Shown in pieces: positions 34,202 to 44,635 of a DNA stretch of 64,000 nucleotides (the stretch's first letter is position 1; every line of letters begins with the position of its first letter). The DNA is taken from positions 21,448,596-21,512,595 of the forward strand of contig NC_087067.1 in the NCBI RefSeq assembly GCF_963678635.1, in the 5' to 3' direction. Both the position numbers and the translations under genes were made by a program. Below the pieces are notes generated by a model, which ran no database searches, was not told the origin of the DNA, and saw only the letters and a list, made by a program, of their open reading frames with translations. Source of the DNA: Symsagittifera roscoffensis. Its lineage: Eukaryota; Xenacoelomorpha; Acoela; Convolutidae.

Positions 34202-34941
34202 GCCGGAAGCGGATACCCCCAAAGACCCGATTGCCCACTGTGCCACAAGTCATATCAGTGCCAGATCTGAGTACAGTCTCCCAGGACACAACGATGTTTG
34301 CCTCGATGTTTGAGCCTCTGAATAGAACTCTCGAAACTTTCATCGCCAAACTCTCGAAGTCAACCGAGAGAGGGGAGATGTCAAGAAGGACACTCAAAAA
34401 GCCGAAGTCATACAAAGACGAGTCAGATGGCTGCATCGACACCTGGATAGAGGTGATGAAATTACTTTTTGAAGGAGCGAATCTCTCAAAGAAACAGGAA
34501 TGCAGCGCATTGATCAGCAACCTACAGAGTACCGCCCTAAGTTGTGTAATGGCGAAAAGGACTAATGAACGAGACAGCGCTCGCAAGATATTCGACATCT
34601 TGCTGAATCGTTTCGGCTCTGGTGTACAAGGGCATCAAGCTATGGTGAAGTTTGAAAAGAGGCGTCAAAGAGATGACGAATCCATAGACAAGTTTTTGGA
34701 CGACCTTGAATTACTCAGAAGGAGGAGCAATCCCGATGAGAGAATATCGGAGCGAAACTTGGCGATCGCCTCGAAGTTCATGGATGGAGTAAAACGTGAT
34801 GAGCTGAAAACCATGCTGGCCACACACTTCACCCTGTCGCTTGACCAGGTACCCACGCCCGATGATCTGCGTATGAAGTCGCGTGAGTACTTGCTCATAA
34901 AACCGAAGGCGCAAAACCGTTACAGCAATTATGGCAACTAA
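34202..34941 (+). pseudogene. Gag (capsid) of copy B, N-terminally truncated
   Basis: Open from the junction with copy A to a stop at 34,941. The helical capsid-type region is typical of Ty3/Gypsy gag: CIDTWIEVMKLLFEGANLSK, ALISNLQSTALSCVM, IFDILLNRFGSGVQGHQAMV and FEKRRQRDDESIDKFLDDLE. It ends with LRMKSREYLLIKPKAQNRY. There is no ATG at the proper place and the sequence begins directly at the fusion with the envelope-like remnant, so the original N-terminus is missing. Confidence 0.85.
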
Positions 34942-34944
34942 AGC

Positions 34945-35739
34945 GGAACAAACACTGGCGCGAATTGTGGTTTGATGGACCACCATGTTTCCGCCTGTAA
35001 TAATTACAAGCAGAACATGAAAGCGATAGGCTACTTTCTCGACCACGTTAATGCGACCGACGAGGACCACGAACGGTAGGTGAGAGGACTCATAATGAAG
35101 TATGGACCAAGGTGCTTCTTCTGCAATTTGGATGGACACTTCAAGTCGGATTGCACTCAATTTTGGGATGCCGTGGCGGACGCGAAACATCCCCGCCATG
35201 AAGAAGCGCTTTTGGGCGTCAAAGCCAGCCGAGCACGTCTGATGAACAATGCTGAGTCGCGGAAGAAAGAGGTGACACCGAGCACATTTACGTCTAAGAA
35301 GGCGAAGACCTTGCCTGATGAAGCGATAGCCTCGAGACTGGAGGCGGAGTCGGCCGGCCCGCTCAAGGTGGATTATGGCTTAGCGGCACGGACCGCATTA
35401 CAGAATGTCCAGCAGGAGCTAGCCACGGAAGAAGTTAAGCAATGGGTAAGGTCGGAACTAGAAAGCACAGATCTTTGGGAAAAAATTGACATTCTGGCGA
35501 AAACAACGAAAGAACAGGGCAAACAGGAACCCAGGAAACAGGGTCTAAAGCTAAATGTTATAAAGTGTAAAATCTTTGGCATGACGAAAGAAGCAACGAA
35601 GATAATGTCCATTATTTCGGTCGCAGGGCACCAGGTGGTCAAGAACTTGAGTGAACCGTCCGAGATCACGCTGGTACACCTGGACATTTATGCGGTCTAC
35701 CTGAGAGAGAAGGATCTCAAGTTGGAGGTCCGAAACTAA
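34945..35739 (+). pseudogene. Zinc-knuckle and linker region of copy B
   Basis: A degraded first knuckle (NCGLMDHHVSACN) lies at about 34,962-35,000. A clear CCHC knuckle, CFFCNLDGHFKSDC (C-X2-C-X4-H-X4-C), follows in the 219-codon frame starting 35,080. Next are KHPRHEEALLGVKASRARLM and a charged linker. The frame closes at 35,739 because about 37 nt present in copy A are missing here. The linker from 35,445 onward is duplicated at the start of copy A. Confidence 0.85.
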
Positions 35740-35828
35740 GGAAAGTAGATGGAAATTACATCAAAGTCCATGGCCCATATCCGATCCTGATGAATGTGGA
35801 CGGCATTAACATCTAGACGAAGGCTCAC

Positions 35829-36347
35829 GTGACTGATGCAAGTGACCAAGTAGACCGTATATACATTGGTCGAGAAGAGCTTAAGGTGCGACGAATCGGA
35901 CATAACTCCATGCTTGAACAGGAAGCAGTTCACATAGGTTGCGAAGCCGATCTTGCAGCACATGTGCTAGATGTGCAGGGCAGACAATTTTCAGTAAAAG
36001 GACTGTTAGACACGGGAGCAGTGGTCAGCGTCATGCCAGTCAGCACCTGGACTGATATGGACTTCGACAGGTCGGATCTGATACCCACCAATATCAGACT
36101 GGCAGCTGCCAATCAGGGAGCAATCTATGTGACAGGACGGACCACGATCATATCAATGCAGCTTGGAGGAAGACATCTTTGGATGAGCTTCCTGGTGGTG
36201 GAAAATTTGGACGAATCCGATCAATTCATCCTGGGGAGGGACTCCGTACGCAACTTTGATGTCACGATCGAACTCAACGACGGGTCGATCAGGATCAAAC
36301 ACCCTAAGAGGAAGTATGAAAAGAAACCTCTTTTAATAAGATCTTAA
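35829..36347 (+). pseudogene. Retropepsin region of copy B
   Basis: Same LLDTGAVVSVMP and FILGRD motifs as copy A (FILGRDSVRNFDV here, with Phe to Ser). Separated from the linker frame by a deletion and a TAG in place of a TAC (ATCTAGACG at 35,811-35,819). Confidence 0.85.
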
Positions 36348-36414
36348 TGAACCAGGCAGAGGTGCGAGTTTTCCTGGATCAAAAAGTTAGATTGAAGCCA
36401 AACCAAACCAAGCC

Positions 36415-36741
36415 GTGGATAATCGTGCTCTTGCCTGGCTGAAAACCTATTTGATGGACCAAAGTTATATTGGTCGTTGGATCGTGCGCCTGAACGGATA
36501 CCACATGATTGTAGAGCACCGTACCCGTGACAAGCACCAGAATGCTGATAGCCTCAGTAAAAATACAGAATTCTATGAGCGACTAGAAGATAAGCAGGCT
36601 AAGCAAGCAGAAATCAAAGACGGAATTTCTTTCCTAGATAAGGAGACCTACGATAAACTACCACTCACTAGGTGGCTGGACAGTCAGGGCACCCCATACC
36701 AGGACACCCTGAACTTCCGGTGGAGACGGCCGCTGAGATAA
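36415..36741 (+). pseudogene. RNase H C-terminal remnant of copy B
   Basis: Open 108-codon frame: NRALAWLKTYLMDQS, RWIVRLNGYHMIVEHRTR, KHQNADSLSKN and a linker. As in copy A, RT and the first half of RNase H are missing, with the same breakpoints (the sequence GCCAAACCAAACCAAGCCGTGG joins directly to RNase H). Confidence 0.82.
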
Positions 36742-36843
36742 AGGTTTTGGCCAGGGGTGAGCATGTCCCGCTGGATCTGCTAGTCCGATCCAATCTGGTA
36801 CAACAAGAGCTTACTAGGCTGTACAGCCCTGCTAAATAGGACA

Positions 36844-37755
36844 GTGAACGTGGCGTCGGACGTCATGGAGAAGCTCCGTGACTTGCTAGATAGAGAAGTG
36901 GATAGGCATGATCGTGAGTGGATGGAGACCATGCAGCGGTTGACCGTCACTGAGAGTACAGAGAAAAGGCCAGTGACCATACGCAGTCGAGAATGTGAAC
37001 GGGATTGCCGGTCGATAGTGAACCAGATGGTGAACTTAATGCCGAAAGTTGTCTTGTTGAGGACTTCGTTCACGGATCATCGGACATCGACCCATGTCCA
37101 AGCCACTGAAGAAGTCAGGGTCGAGTCAAAAACCAGCTTTACGAGAAAGGTACATTTCACCGATGCAAGGGAAGAATATGAGCCGAGCTCGGATTTTTCA
37201 TCCGGCGACAAAACACTGTCCGGGGAGTCAGGCACTTTCGAGCCGGGACAGGACGACTTGTCCGGGGAGACAATGCTGGGACAACCGAGGGACAGAATGT
37301 TGTCCGGGGAGCCGGATTCAAAGCGATCGAGGGACAGGATTTTGTCCGGAGAAGCGAGAAACATCACAGACAGATTGGAACATAATGATGTGGAATCCAT
37401 CGGCTCGAGTGATGACTCGAGGCCTCAGTCCTGGGAGAACACATCGGAAACTACTTCCAATTCTGATGTTTCGGAGATTGCGATTCATTCCTTGTTGGTG
37501 GAATGGAAACAGCGTGGGTTGGACCGGGAAATGCATCAGGACCCAGGCATAGACAGGCATACCTCCGATGAGGAGGGCACTGTAGTGGATAATGCCGAAG
37601 ATGAGCTCGAACTGATAGCAGTGTCGAAACGCCCAACCAGATTACTTCCACATGGTACGGTCGTCCGTACCAACCTGGAATCATCTGTGCAGGAAGCAAC
37701 ACCTTTGAAGAAGATAAGGTGTGTCAAGTTGATGGATGATGCGCATGCCCCGTAG
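36844..37755 (+). pseudogene. 303-codon spacer frame, copy B
   Basis: Same length and content as at 31,631-32,542, with scattered substitutions and no indels or stops. Contains the LSGE repeats. Confidence 0.75.
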
Positions 37756-37776
37756 ATAATAAGCGGACAATTAAAC

Positions 37777-38838
37777 GTGGTAAGGACGTATGTGACAGCC
37801 AGATACCGGCTTTCGGATCTCTTAAGGGCTCAACGAAATGATAGAATGACGAGCAATCTGAAGACATGGATCGAGAACGGAGCACCTGACAAAGGAGATT
37901 TAGAGGAAGACAGCTATAAGATCTTGAAGCAATTTTATCTGAAGAGAAAAGATTTGTTGTACCTGAACAAAGACGGAATCGTAGCCTGTAAACGCAAGAA
38001 AGAGGACAACGTCCTTTACAAGTATAATTCAATAGTGTTAATAGAATTGCTCTTTCGTAAAATAGAATTGCTCTTTCGTTCAGATGATCAGATGGGCCAT
38101 CAAGGCGTGGAAAAAGTGTACAACAGGATACAGAAACGATTTGAATGGCCTGGTTTGAAGAAGGCTTGTGAAAAGTGGATATCTGAATGCTTGTCTTGTC
38201 AACAGGCGAAGGACCCCAGGAAACTGAGGTTCCCCCTGCAGCCAATAGAGTCATCGTTATTCAACGAAGTGGTGAAAATTGATCATCAGAAGATATGCAT
38301 GACAGCCACGGGCTACAATCAAGTGCTGGTAATGATTGATCTTTTCACGAAATACGCAGAGACAGCACCCTGCATAACAGCGTCAATGGAAGAAACGTGC
38401 AATCACTTGATAAATATATGGCTAGCGAGACACGGCTGCCCCATCACAGTCCAATCAGACAATAGCAAAGCATTCGTGGGTGATCTCACGAAGGAGTTAA
38501 TGAGGAGGTCGCAGGTGGCACAGGCCCACTCGACCACTTATCACCCACAAACGAATGGCCTAGTTGAAAGGCAAAATCGCACGATGGTATCCATGTTGAG
38601 AGTTTATTGCTCACGCTACATGGATGACTGGGATAGACACTTGCCGCAATAGATGGGCGCTTATAACAGCACAGAACATTCCACCACGGGAATAAGTCCG
38701 CATATGATGCTAACTGGTCACGAGAAAGCTCTTCCATTAACGTTCTTCTACCCTGAGTACGAAGGAAAGAAGACAGCACCGCAAACGTACGTGCGTGATG
38801 TTATTAGAAGCCAGCAGGACCTCAATGACTTACAATGA
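37777..38838 (+). pseudogene. Integrase of copy B, one internal stop
   Basis: 291 codons open. HHCC zinc finger (DQMGHQG..., CLSCQQAKDPRKLRF), first Asp in VMIDLFTKYAE, second Asp in VQSDNSKAFVG, Glu in HPQTNGLVERQNRT: a full D,D,E set with normal Gypsy spacing. It is stopped by TAG at 38,650-38,652, exactly where copy A has it. The frame continues for 61 codons after the stop (MGAYNSTEHSTTGIS, LPLTFFYPEYEG) and ends QQDLNDLQ at 38,838. The downstream C-terminal domain expected of this class is replaced by the A/C-rich envelope-like region. Confidence 0.9.
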
Positions 38839-39825
38839 GCAGAATTTTTCAAGAAATGTCACTGTCAGAACTAGAAACGCCTCATCACTTATAAGAAATT
38901 GAATGAACACAAATTTTACAATCACCTGCACTCACAGTATTACAAGCATTTTACGCAGGATATTTATTATCAGGGAACAGATCAAAGTTTATAGATTAAG
39001 AAGGAAATATATTATGGTAATACACATAAACAAAAAAAGTATCTCGATTATATGTAATTGAAGATAAAAGATGTTACAAAAGAATCCCTATATTCTACAA
39101 AAAAAGTACATTTTGTTGACACTCTTTCTAGATGAACATATTTTTGGGATACAGCCGTCCCATTTGAATCTGAAAATAGCCACAATGTTGTACACCTATA
39201 TCAAGATGAAGGTAAACACTATCTTCTCACACCAAACCCTACACTTATGCCACCAATAAAGAAATTTTCACCAGAAAGTATCAGAGCTATTGCTAGAAAC
39301 CCAATTATAGACTTACAATCAATAGGTATCAATAGGTACTTCAGATCCAATGTGCAACATCATATTCGGACAAAACAATTTCAAGAACTCGTCACAAAAG
39401 TGTATACCATACAAAGACAATCCATTGATTAAAATTTAAGAAAACTTGCAGAAACCTAGGTTTTTCAGACATCTGTGCACAAGACTACAGCGGATATTTT
39501 AAAGATATAAAAGATTAAATCTATTTAAACGGTGAAAATACCTTCCACAAGATATTTCATCTACTGATATTTTCAGTTTTGTGAACTTAAAAAACGAAAT
39601 TCTCGGCTTTCTAGGATGGCCCTACTACAAAAATTGACTATATTTTGAGCAATGTTTATTTTTTTTGGATTTTTCTTCTAATTTTTGAAAGGAATCCATA
39701 ACACATGCGCAATACACACAAAAGTAAAAAACAAGCAAGTGTAACACGCATGTTACTCGAAGGATTTTTTGGAATATTTTCGAACTCAATTAACAAAATT
39801 CTTCTAGACACTCAAGTAAGTTAAT
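38831..39825 (+). pseudogene. Envelope-like remnant of copy B with membrane anchor
   Basis: Begins at an ATG overlapping the integrase stop. It has the same blocks as copy A: LTPNPTL-type segment, then PESIRAIARNPIIDLQSIG at 39,265-39,325. Past the repeat end (39,453) it continues in pieces: NLKNEILGFLGWPYYKN (39,585-39,635), then a hydrophobic, aromatic-rich segment at 39,640-39,690 with WIFLLIF that would make a transmembrane anchor. A basic-polar tail with KSKKQASVTRMLLEGF follows (about 39,725-39,775). Multiple stops and frameshifts; no N-terminal half or signal peptide found. The pattern (ectodomain helix, membrane-proximal Trp, anchor, short tail) supports an old captured surface glycoprotein. 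Which virus group it came from cannot be told here. Confidence 0.5.
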
Positions 39826-40122
39826 TCAACAAAAAACTATCGACCACACCAAATGCATATGATACTTCACAAGACAACAGAAAAACAACACCTACTGCAC
39901 CACATTCACACAATTTACTTAATTACCATCCGTTATCTTTAATACCAAGAAACTATAGAAATACACCACTAACAGAGCACATCTCTACAAGTCATACCTA
40001 CCCACAAAGTCCAGCTACTCAAATAATTGCTCATCAACCGAATATACAAAACACATACAAACAAAACATAGAACAGCCACACACCACTAGTTTCCGTTCT
40101 CAGAACAACCATTTTTTTTAGC
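39826..40122 (+). pseudogene. Polar open tail after the anchor
   Basis: Open for about 97 codons, rich in Asn, Thr, Pro, His and Gln (STTPNAYDTSQDNRKTTPT, LIPRNYRNTPLTEHIST), ending FRSQNNHFF-stop. Strongly A/C-biased codons. It may be a cytoplasmic tail of the envelope-like protein or a separate frame. Confidence 0.4.
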
Positions 40123-40280
40123 CGACCTTGTGCCGCCAGATTGGATCCCTCAACCATTCCCTTTCTTACCCATCCAATCTCCAACTTCAATCTCCTAACA
40201 TATCAATATCTGATCTCACTCCCTCTCCCATACCATCATATTCTAATAATTCACCACGCATGGTAGTAGATGATAACTCC

Positions 40281-40918
40281 ACAAAAACACTTTTAACAAT
40301 TCCGATATCGAAACTCCAGATGAAATCAAAAATTCCGAGACCAGCCCGTCCACTTTTTCGCAACCCCCCTTCCGTCAACTCCACACCCCAACTCCCGATG
40401 AACCTTTCTCTGCCCCTTCTTCCTTTACCGACGCAACCCCAATTCTCTCCCCAATGATCGGCGACCAACCGGACACCCCTAGCCCCGTCGATGAAGAACT
40501 AGAAAACGAGCTTGATATTTTCATCACCTTACAGCAACAGCTTCAAAATCCTAACAAACTAACAATTCATCACTTATTGCAATCCATTACATCCGCCGAA
40601 TCCTCCAACTCAGCATCCACAATTGATGAAACCCGAGCCCACCGAGTATTTGAACGAAAACCTCCCAATACCCCAGTGCTTCCCAACCCCCGACCTCCTC
40701 GAATGTTTCGGTTCACCCACTCCACACGATCACTCAAGAAATTTTTCAAATGTGCTTACCATACTTTCCACAATACATTTACTACCAAACCACTAACAAC
40801 GATCAACGCACTTACGTTGACGAATAGATCCTGTTTCCCACACTTTCATGGACGTCATATTACCTCAATTATTACGTCAATTACGTCATATACTAACCCA
40901 TTATTACTTCCATTATAA
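40281..40918 (+). pseudogene. Unknown Pro/Ser/Thr-rich open frame
   Basis: Open for about 210 codons without an early ATG (first ATG 40,454). Acidic PST-rich start (NSETSPSTFSQPPFRQ, EPFSAPSSFTDATPILSP), then VDEELENELDIFITLQQQ, then a basic part with RMFRFTHSTRSLKKFFK and HTFHNTF. It is preceded in another frame by LVPPDWIPQPFPFLPIQSPT (40,123-40,200). Part of the same A/C-skewed block; family unknown. Confidence 0.4.
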
Positions 40919-41090
40919 AATAACTAAGAAGACAATATATTATTTACATACCTTAACCACAGCACTTCATGTAAAACAATTCACAACCATCAGACTAACG
41001 CAAACATTAAATAGGTTTGTTGTACAGAAAGCACACCGATTCTCAATTAACCACTATGATCACGCTATTGCACGTCATATGGAAGATTAA
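40827..41090 (+). pseudogene. Unknown His/Leu/Thr-rich frame
   Basis: Overlaps the end of the previous frame, shifted by +1. Contains LPQLLRQLRHILTHYYFHYK, TIYYLHTLTTALHVKQF and VQKAHRFSINHYDHAIARHM, ending TAA. The helix-like composition argues for decayed coding; it may be the frameshifted continuation of the preceding frame. Confidence 0.4.
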
Positions 41091-41361
41091 TTTTTAGAAG
41101 ACGATAAAATTACTACTCCCTAAAAATCTGAAAACGTTTTCATAAAATCGCAAAATGTATTTGTCATTAACTGCATGAATAAAAAAATGATAATGTTATA
41201 TCCACAGCACTTCGCGACACCAAAGCCTACGATTCTTTTTCTAATAAATTTAATCATTTCTCATTAACTTTCAATTTCCTTACACCAAAAGAACGTGACT
41301 TATACTGCTCACATCAAATAATGATGCGCACTAAACAAATTCACACATACACTTATTTTAA

Positions 41362-41640
41362 ATTTATTCTACACCACTATACAACAATACACCATCACGA
41401 AACCCACAACACCGATTCGCATTTATTAACTCTAAATACACTTACACATTCTTCCTAAAATTCACATACTATATAAAAGACACTAATATGCAAGGCAACA
41501 TCCAAAACTACGACCCCATAAGACAAATGTATATATTCTGCCCATTAAACAGAAATTTCAACGTCGAAGAATCCCGCCCACTACTTGCCCCCACGAATAT
41601 ATACAGCACGTCAAATCCCAATCCTAGAATATATTCATAA
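41362..41640 (+). pseudogene. Unknown frame after the envelope-like region
   Basis: 92 codons open to TAA at 41,638-41,640; internal ATG at 41,488. Reads HRFAFINSKYTYTFFLKFTY, then MQGNIQNYDPIRQMYIFCPL and VEESRPLLAPTNIYSTSN. Protein-like and A/C-biased like its neighbours. It is preceded (41,200-41,350) by other protein-like pieces (STALRDTKAYDSFSNKF). No family recognised. Confidence 0.4.
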
Positions 41641-42676
41641 CACTAAATAAAAGCATTAGCTTTATAACCTAATTCAAAACACACCGCATGAATTCTCACT
41701 AAGTAGTGAAGAGCACAAGATCATCCGAGCACTCGAGCTTCTATGACCACTCCTACAAAGTAATACGCCATCCACTTGCTTGCTAAACTCTTAAAATCAT
41801 CGGACACAATTCACAATGTTTTCCCAAATGGAATTTTTTTCCAAAGTTGACCCTTAGTAAGTATCATGAAGTAATTTTAAATAATAAATTTCAAACACAA
41901 CTAAGCATTCTTTATAATTGTCTCACTTTTCTTTCTTGGATTTCACCACTAAGACATCTAAAACCAATAAAAATAATTTAAAAAATGTAAACTCTTTTCT
42001 ATAAACTTTTAATTTCATTATAAAAATTGCAGTATTTAACTAAAGCAGCAAATTTTATCCCAAGACAGCAGTAATTTCATAAATTCAAACCCCCATAGCA
42101 GTAAAATTAAGATTTCATTGTAGTAAGTTCATAAAAATTGCGAATTGCAAATGCAGATTGTAAAGATTTCTCAGAGCCCAAGAAACGAGCAGCAAAGGAG
42201 ATGACAACCCAACTACATTCCAACTCTGAAATGGCAAATCTATTTGATTTGCTGCCAATAGTCAATACCCTCAATGGTTTTTAAGTATGGGCTGAACATC
42301 GCAGCAAAGGAAAACCCTTGAACCAGACCAATGATCATCTTGATGTTAACTTGACGTACCGATCCTAGTCACTTGGCATTTCACACGGAAAAGTCAAACT
42401 TCACCCTGCACGTAGCCTTGCTCTAAACTTAACGAAATCGATACATCATTGCATCAATCAGAAGTCTTGACACAATCACCCAAGACTACCACGATCAACG
42501 AGACCCATCTTGAAACACGAACGAAACAATCTTCCTTTACAATCAATTACAAACAACCACACTACTCTTCTCTCTAAGAAGTCAATGCTCGCAACTTCTA
42601 AAAGCAACTACATCATCCGTCCATCACTACTTTAAGCAATTAAAAACTAAAAGCTCTCTAAACCCCAGATGGGTGG
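41641..42676. other. A/C-rich non-coding 3-prime part of the composite
   Basis: No convincing frame. The G-poor, A/C-rich skew continues to about 42,650 and stops at the 0.4-kb LTR-like repeat, consistent with a 3-prime untranslated part of one element. Confidence 0.45.
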
Positions 42677-43078
42677 AACCAGTTCTAAACTAGTATTTAT
42701 AAACCAGTTATATAATTGATCAATTATCACTATAAAGTTTTGCTAACTAACCAATCATATTCCATCTCTAACATTGACAATTATTTGTAAGTGCTGGAAC
42801 TAATTGTACTAAAACTTTGAATACAGTTGTTCTCCTTCTGGATAAACTCCAAGAATTAACTCGCATAAATCATTATAAACTAGATCTATTGAGACTAGGA
42901 GATATAAGAGTAAGATTAAGATCGGTATTAGACTAAGAAGTTGCACGAATCTGTCCGGCCGAAAATAAGATAGCGTGACGAACAGACGAGGTACCTTATC
43001 TGAAATTACTCTATGAGAATAACCATTAAGTCATAACTCAGAAGGTTCTTTTCGAGTTTCGCTGGTCTGTCGGATAGG
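42677..43078 (+). repeat. 0.4-kb LTR-like direct repeat, right copy
   Basis: 402 bp homologous to 29,339-29,764, same orientation, with more indels than substitutions in the middle. Flanks the composite element on its right. Confidence 0.75.
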
Positions 43079-44020
43079 TTTGTGAATGTCCTTAGTCTAA
43101 TACTAATCTTAGTCTTACTAATTTTGTTGTAGCAATAGATCTGTAAGAATACTGGAGACTGCTATTCTTTTAAAAACCAGTTCTTTTGTGCCGATTTTTT
43201 TTTCTGTTCTAGTATTTTTGAAGCTAATACAAGTTGGCGAAATATTTTTGAATTCTCCAAAAAGTTTAGCGCAGGTAAAGAACTGTAAACAGTCACGAAT
43301 AAACTTAAAAACATACAACTATAAAACAAATCGAACTTTGCAACAGACGAGAGGATTGTAAAAGAGATGAACATTTTTCAAGTGTTTGGCAAATTCCGGT
43401 TTTTGACACTTTTTAAAATAGAAAACTTCTCAAATACCAGTAAACGATGATTGATTGGAACAAAAAAAAATCGTTTAAGTAAATATATCAAAATCAGCTT
43501 ATCGAGTATAAAATTGCACTAACATTTTTGCTTGATTTTGGAATTTGGTTAGCTGAACATCGTATGAAACTGTGTAATTTGATGAAATTAAGTTACATAG
43601 TTTTCTAATGGCCTTTGAAATATATAAACTAGCAAAACTACTGACAACAATTCCGATCACTTCAACGACCACCCACTCCCCCCCCCCCCTCACCCTATAG
43701 TAGCACACTGAGCGGGAAGGGATTAACGGGCCTTTATTTCGGGTTAGTAAGTCATCCAAAAGGCCCGGTAATTGGTACTCTTCCATTTATGACATGTCTT
43801 TTTCTGGTTGATCAAAGTTAACATTTTTTCTAAAGCACGTAAAGAACCCTTAAGAAAGAGCAATCAACATCTAAGCATGCATGTACTAAACCTAGAAGCG
43901 AATTTGCATCAGGGGAGGCGAATCGTTAAAGAGATCGAATAATTCTTAAAACTATGAGATACAAATATGTTTTTTCATATGAGTTTTTTCAAATCACATC
44001 ATCGACGTCTGGAGCGAGTG
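43079..44020. other. Non-coding stretch
   Basis: No supported gene. A run of C (about 43,678-43,689) is the only unusual tract. It lies downstream of the minus-strand exon that follows, so it would contain its 3-prime UTR. Confidence 0.4.
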
Positions 44021-44635
44021 CTATTCCTGAAGAGGATTCACACTTACAGAAGTAGCATAGACAGCTTCTATTTTGGACGAGTAATAGCGCACCAATTCCT
44101 CCGCATTTGAATCGTAAAAGCTAAACATCTCTTCAAGTAGTTTATTAGCTTGGCCCAAAATCTCGCAAAAAGTTGAATTTGTTTTCTTTTCAGGTGGTGT
44201 ATTTGAAGCATGATCAAGTGATGAAGTGTCGTAAATTTCAGAGAGTTTGATAATGACGTCGATTTTGATCAAAGCCCACTTTCTGTAAAAAGTCAAGTTT
44301 TGTACCATTTCTCGAGACAGTTCAATGGCGTCTGAGCTATTTCTTTGATCGTGTTGTTCCCAATTGAACAGAAGTTTCCGAACACGGAAGAGATCGTTAT
44401 TGAATGACTCTAACTGGTCTGAAACGGGCAAGTTTTTCGGCTTCCACGAAATGAAGTGAAGGTTTAACTCGCAGAAGCTATCGACACTATATCGCCACGG
44501 AGTCTCAGAGCTGTCGTGTCGAAAGTGGTTGTAAAGCTGGTCTCTGATTGGACAAAAGTAGGCAAACGCAGTCTGATTTTGAACTAAAGCGAGTTCTTCA
44601 GGAAGAAGATTATCGCCTGAAGATTCGGTAGTATC
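44021..44635 (-). CDS. Terminal exon of a host gene, minus strand
   Basis: Open for 204 codons to TAG (44,021-44,023) from an acceptor CTGTTTTTCCTATTTAG|GAT at 44,635 (phase 0). A second acceptor (AATCTTCAG|GCG) lies at 44,616. The translation is clearly protein-like and helical: EELALVQNQTAFAYFCPIRD, QLYNHFRHDSSETPWRYSV, SFNNDLFRVRKLLFNWEQ, EMVQNLTFYRKWALIKIDVI and ILGQANKLLEEMFSFYDS. No known family recognised; no signal peptide in this exon. A likely upstream exon ends at 44,902 with donor CGCAA|GTAAGT, giving a 266-nt intron. See the next entry. Confidence 0.6.
   Translation of the reverse strand, partial: DTTESSGDNLLPEELALVQNQTAFAYFCPIRDQLYNHFRHDSSETPWRYSVDSFCELNLHFISWKPKNLPVSDQLESFNNDLFRVRKLLFNWEQHDQRNSSDAIELSREMVQNLTFYRKWALIKIDVIIKLSEIYDTSSLDHASNTPPEKKTNSTFCEILGQANKLLEEMFSFYDSNAEELVRYYSSKIEAVYATSVSVNPLQE

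Larger units (their letters stand above)
34202..39453 (+). mobile_element. Gypsy-class element, tandem copy B (RT-less)
   Basis: Repeat unit that includes gag and the zinc knuckles not present in copy A. The order is gag, CCHC region, protease, RNase H tail, spacer frame, integrase, envelope-like start. The homology with copy A runs from 35,445 to 39,453. The element sequence itself continues to the right beyond 39,453 (envelope anchor and further frames). Confidence 0.9.

Noticed and set aside
31567-38779. Minus-strand frames of 60-180 codons opposite pol
   Set aside because: They are antisense shadows of the pol frames of copies A and B.
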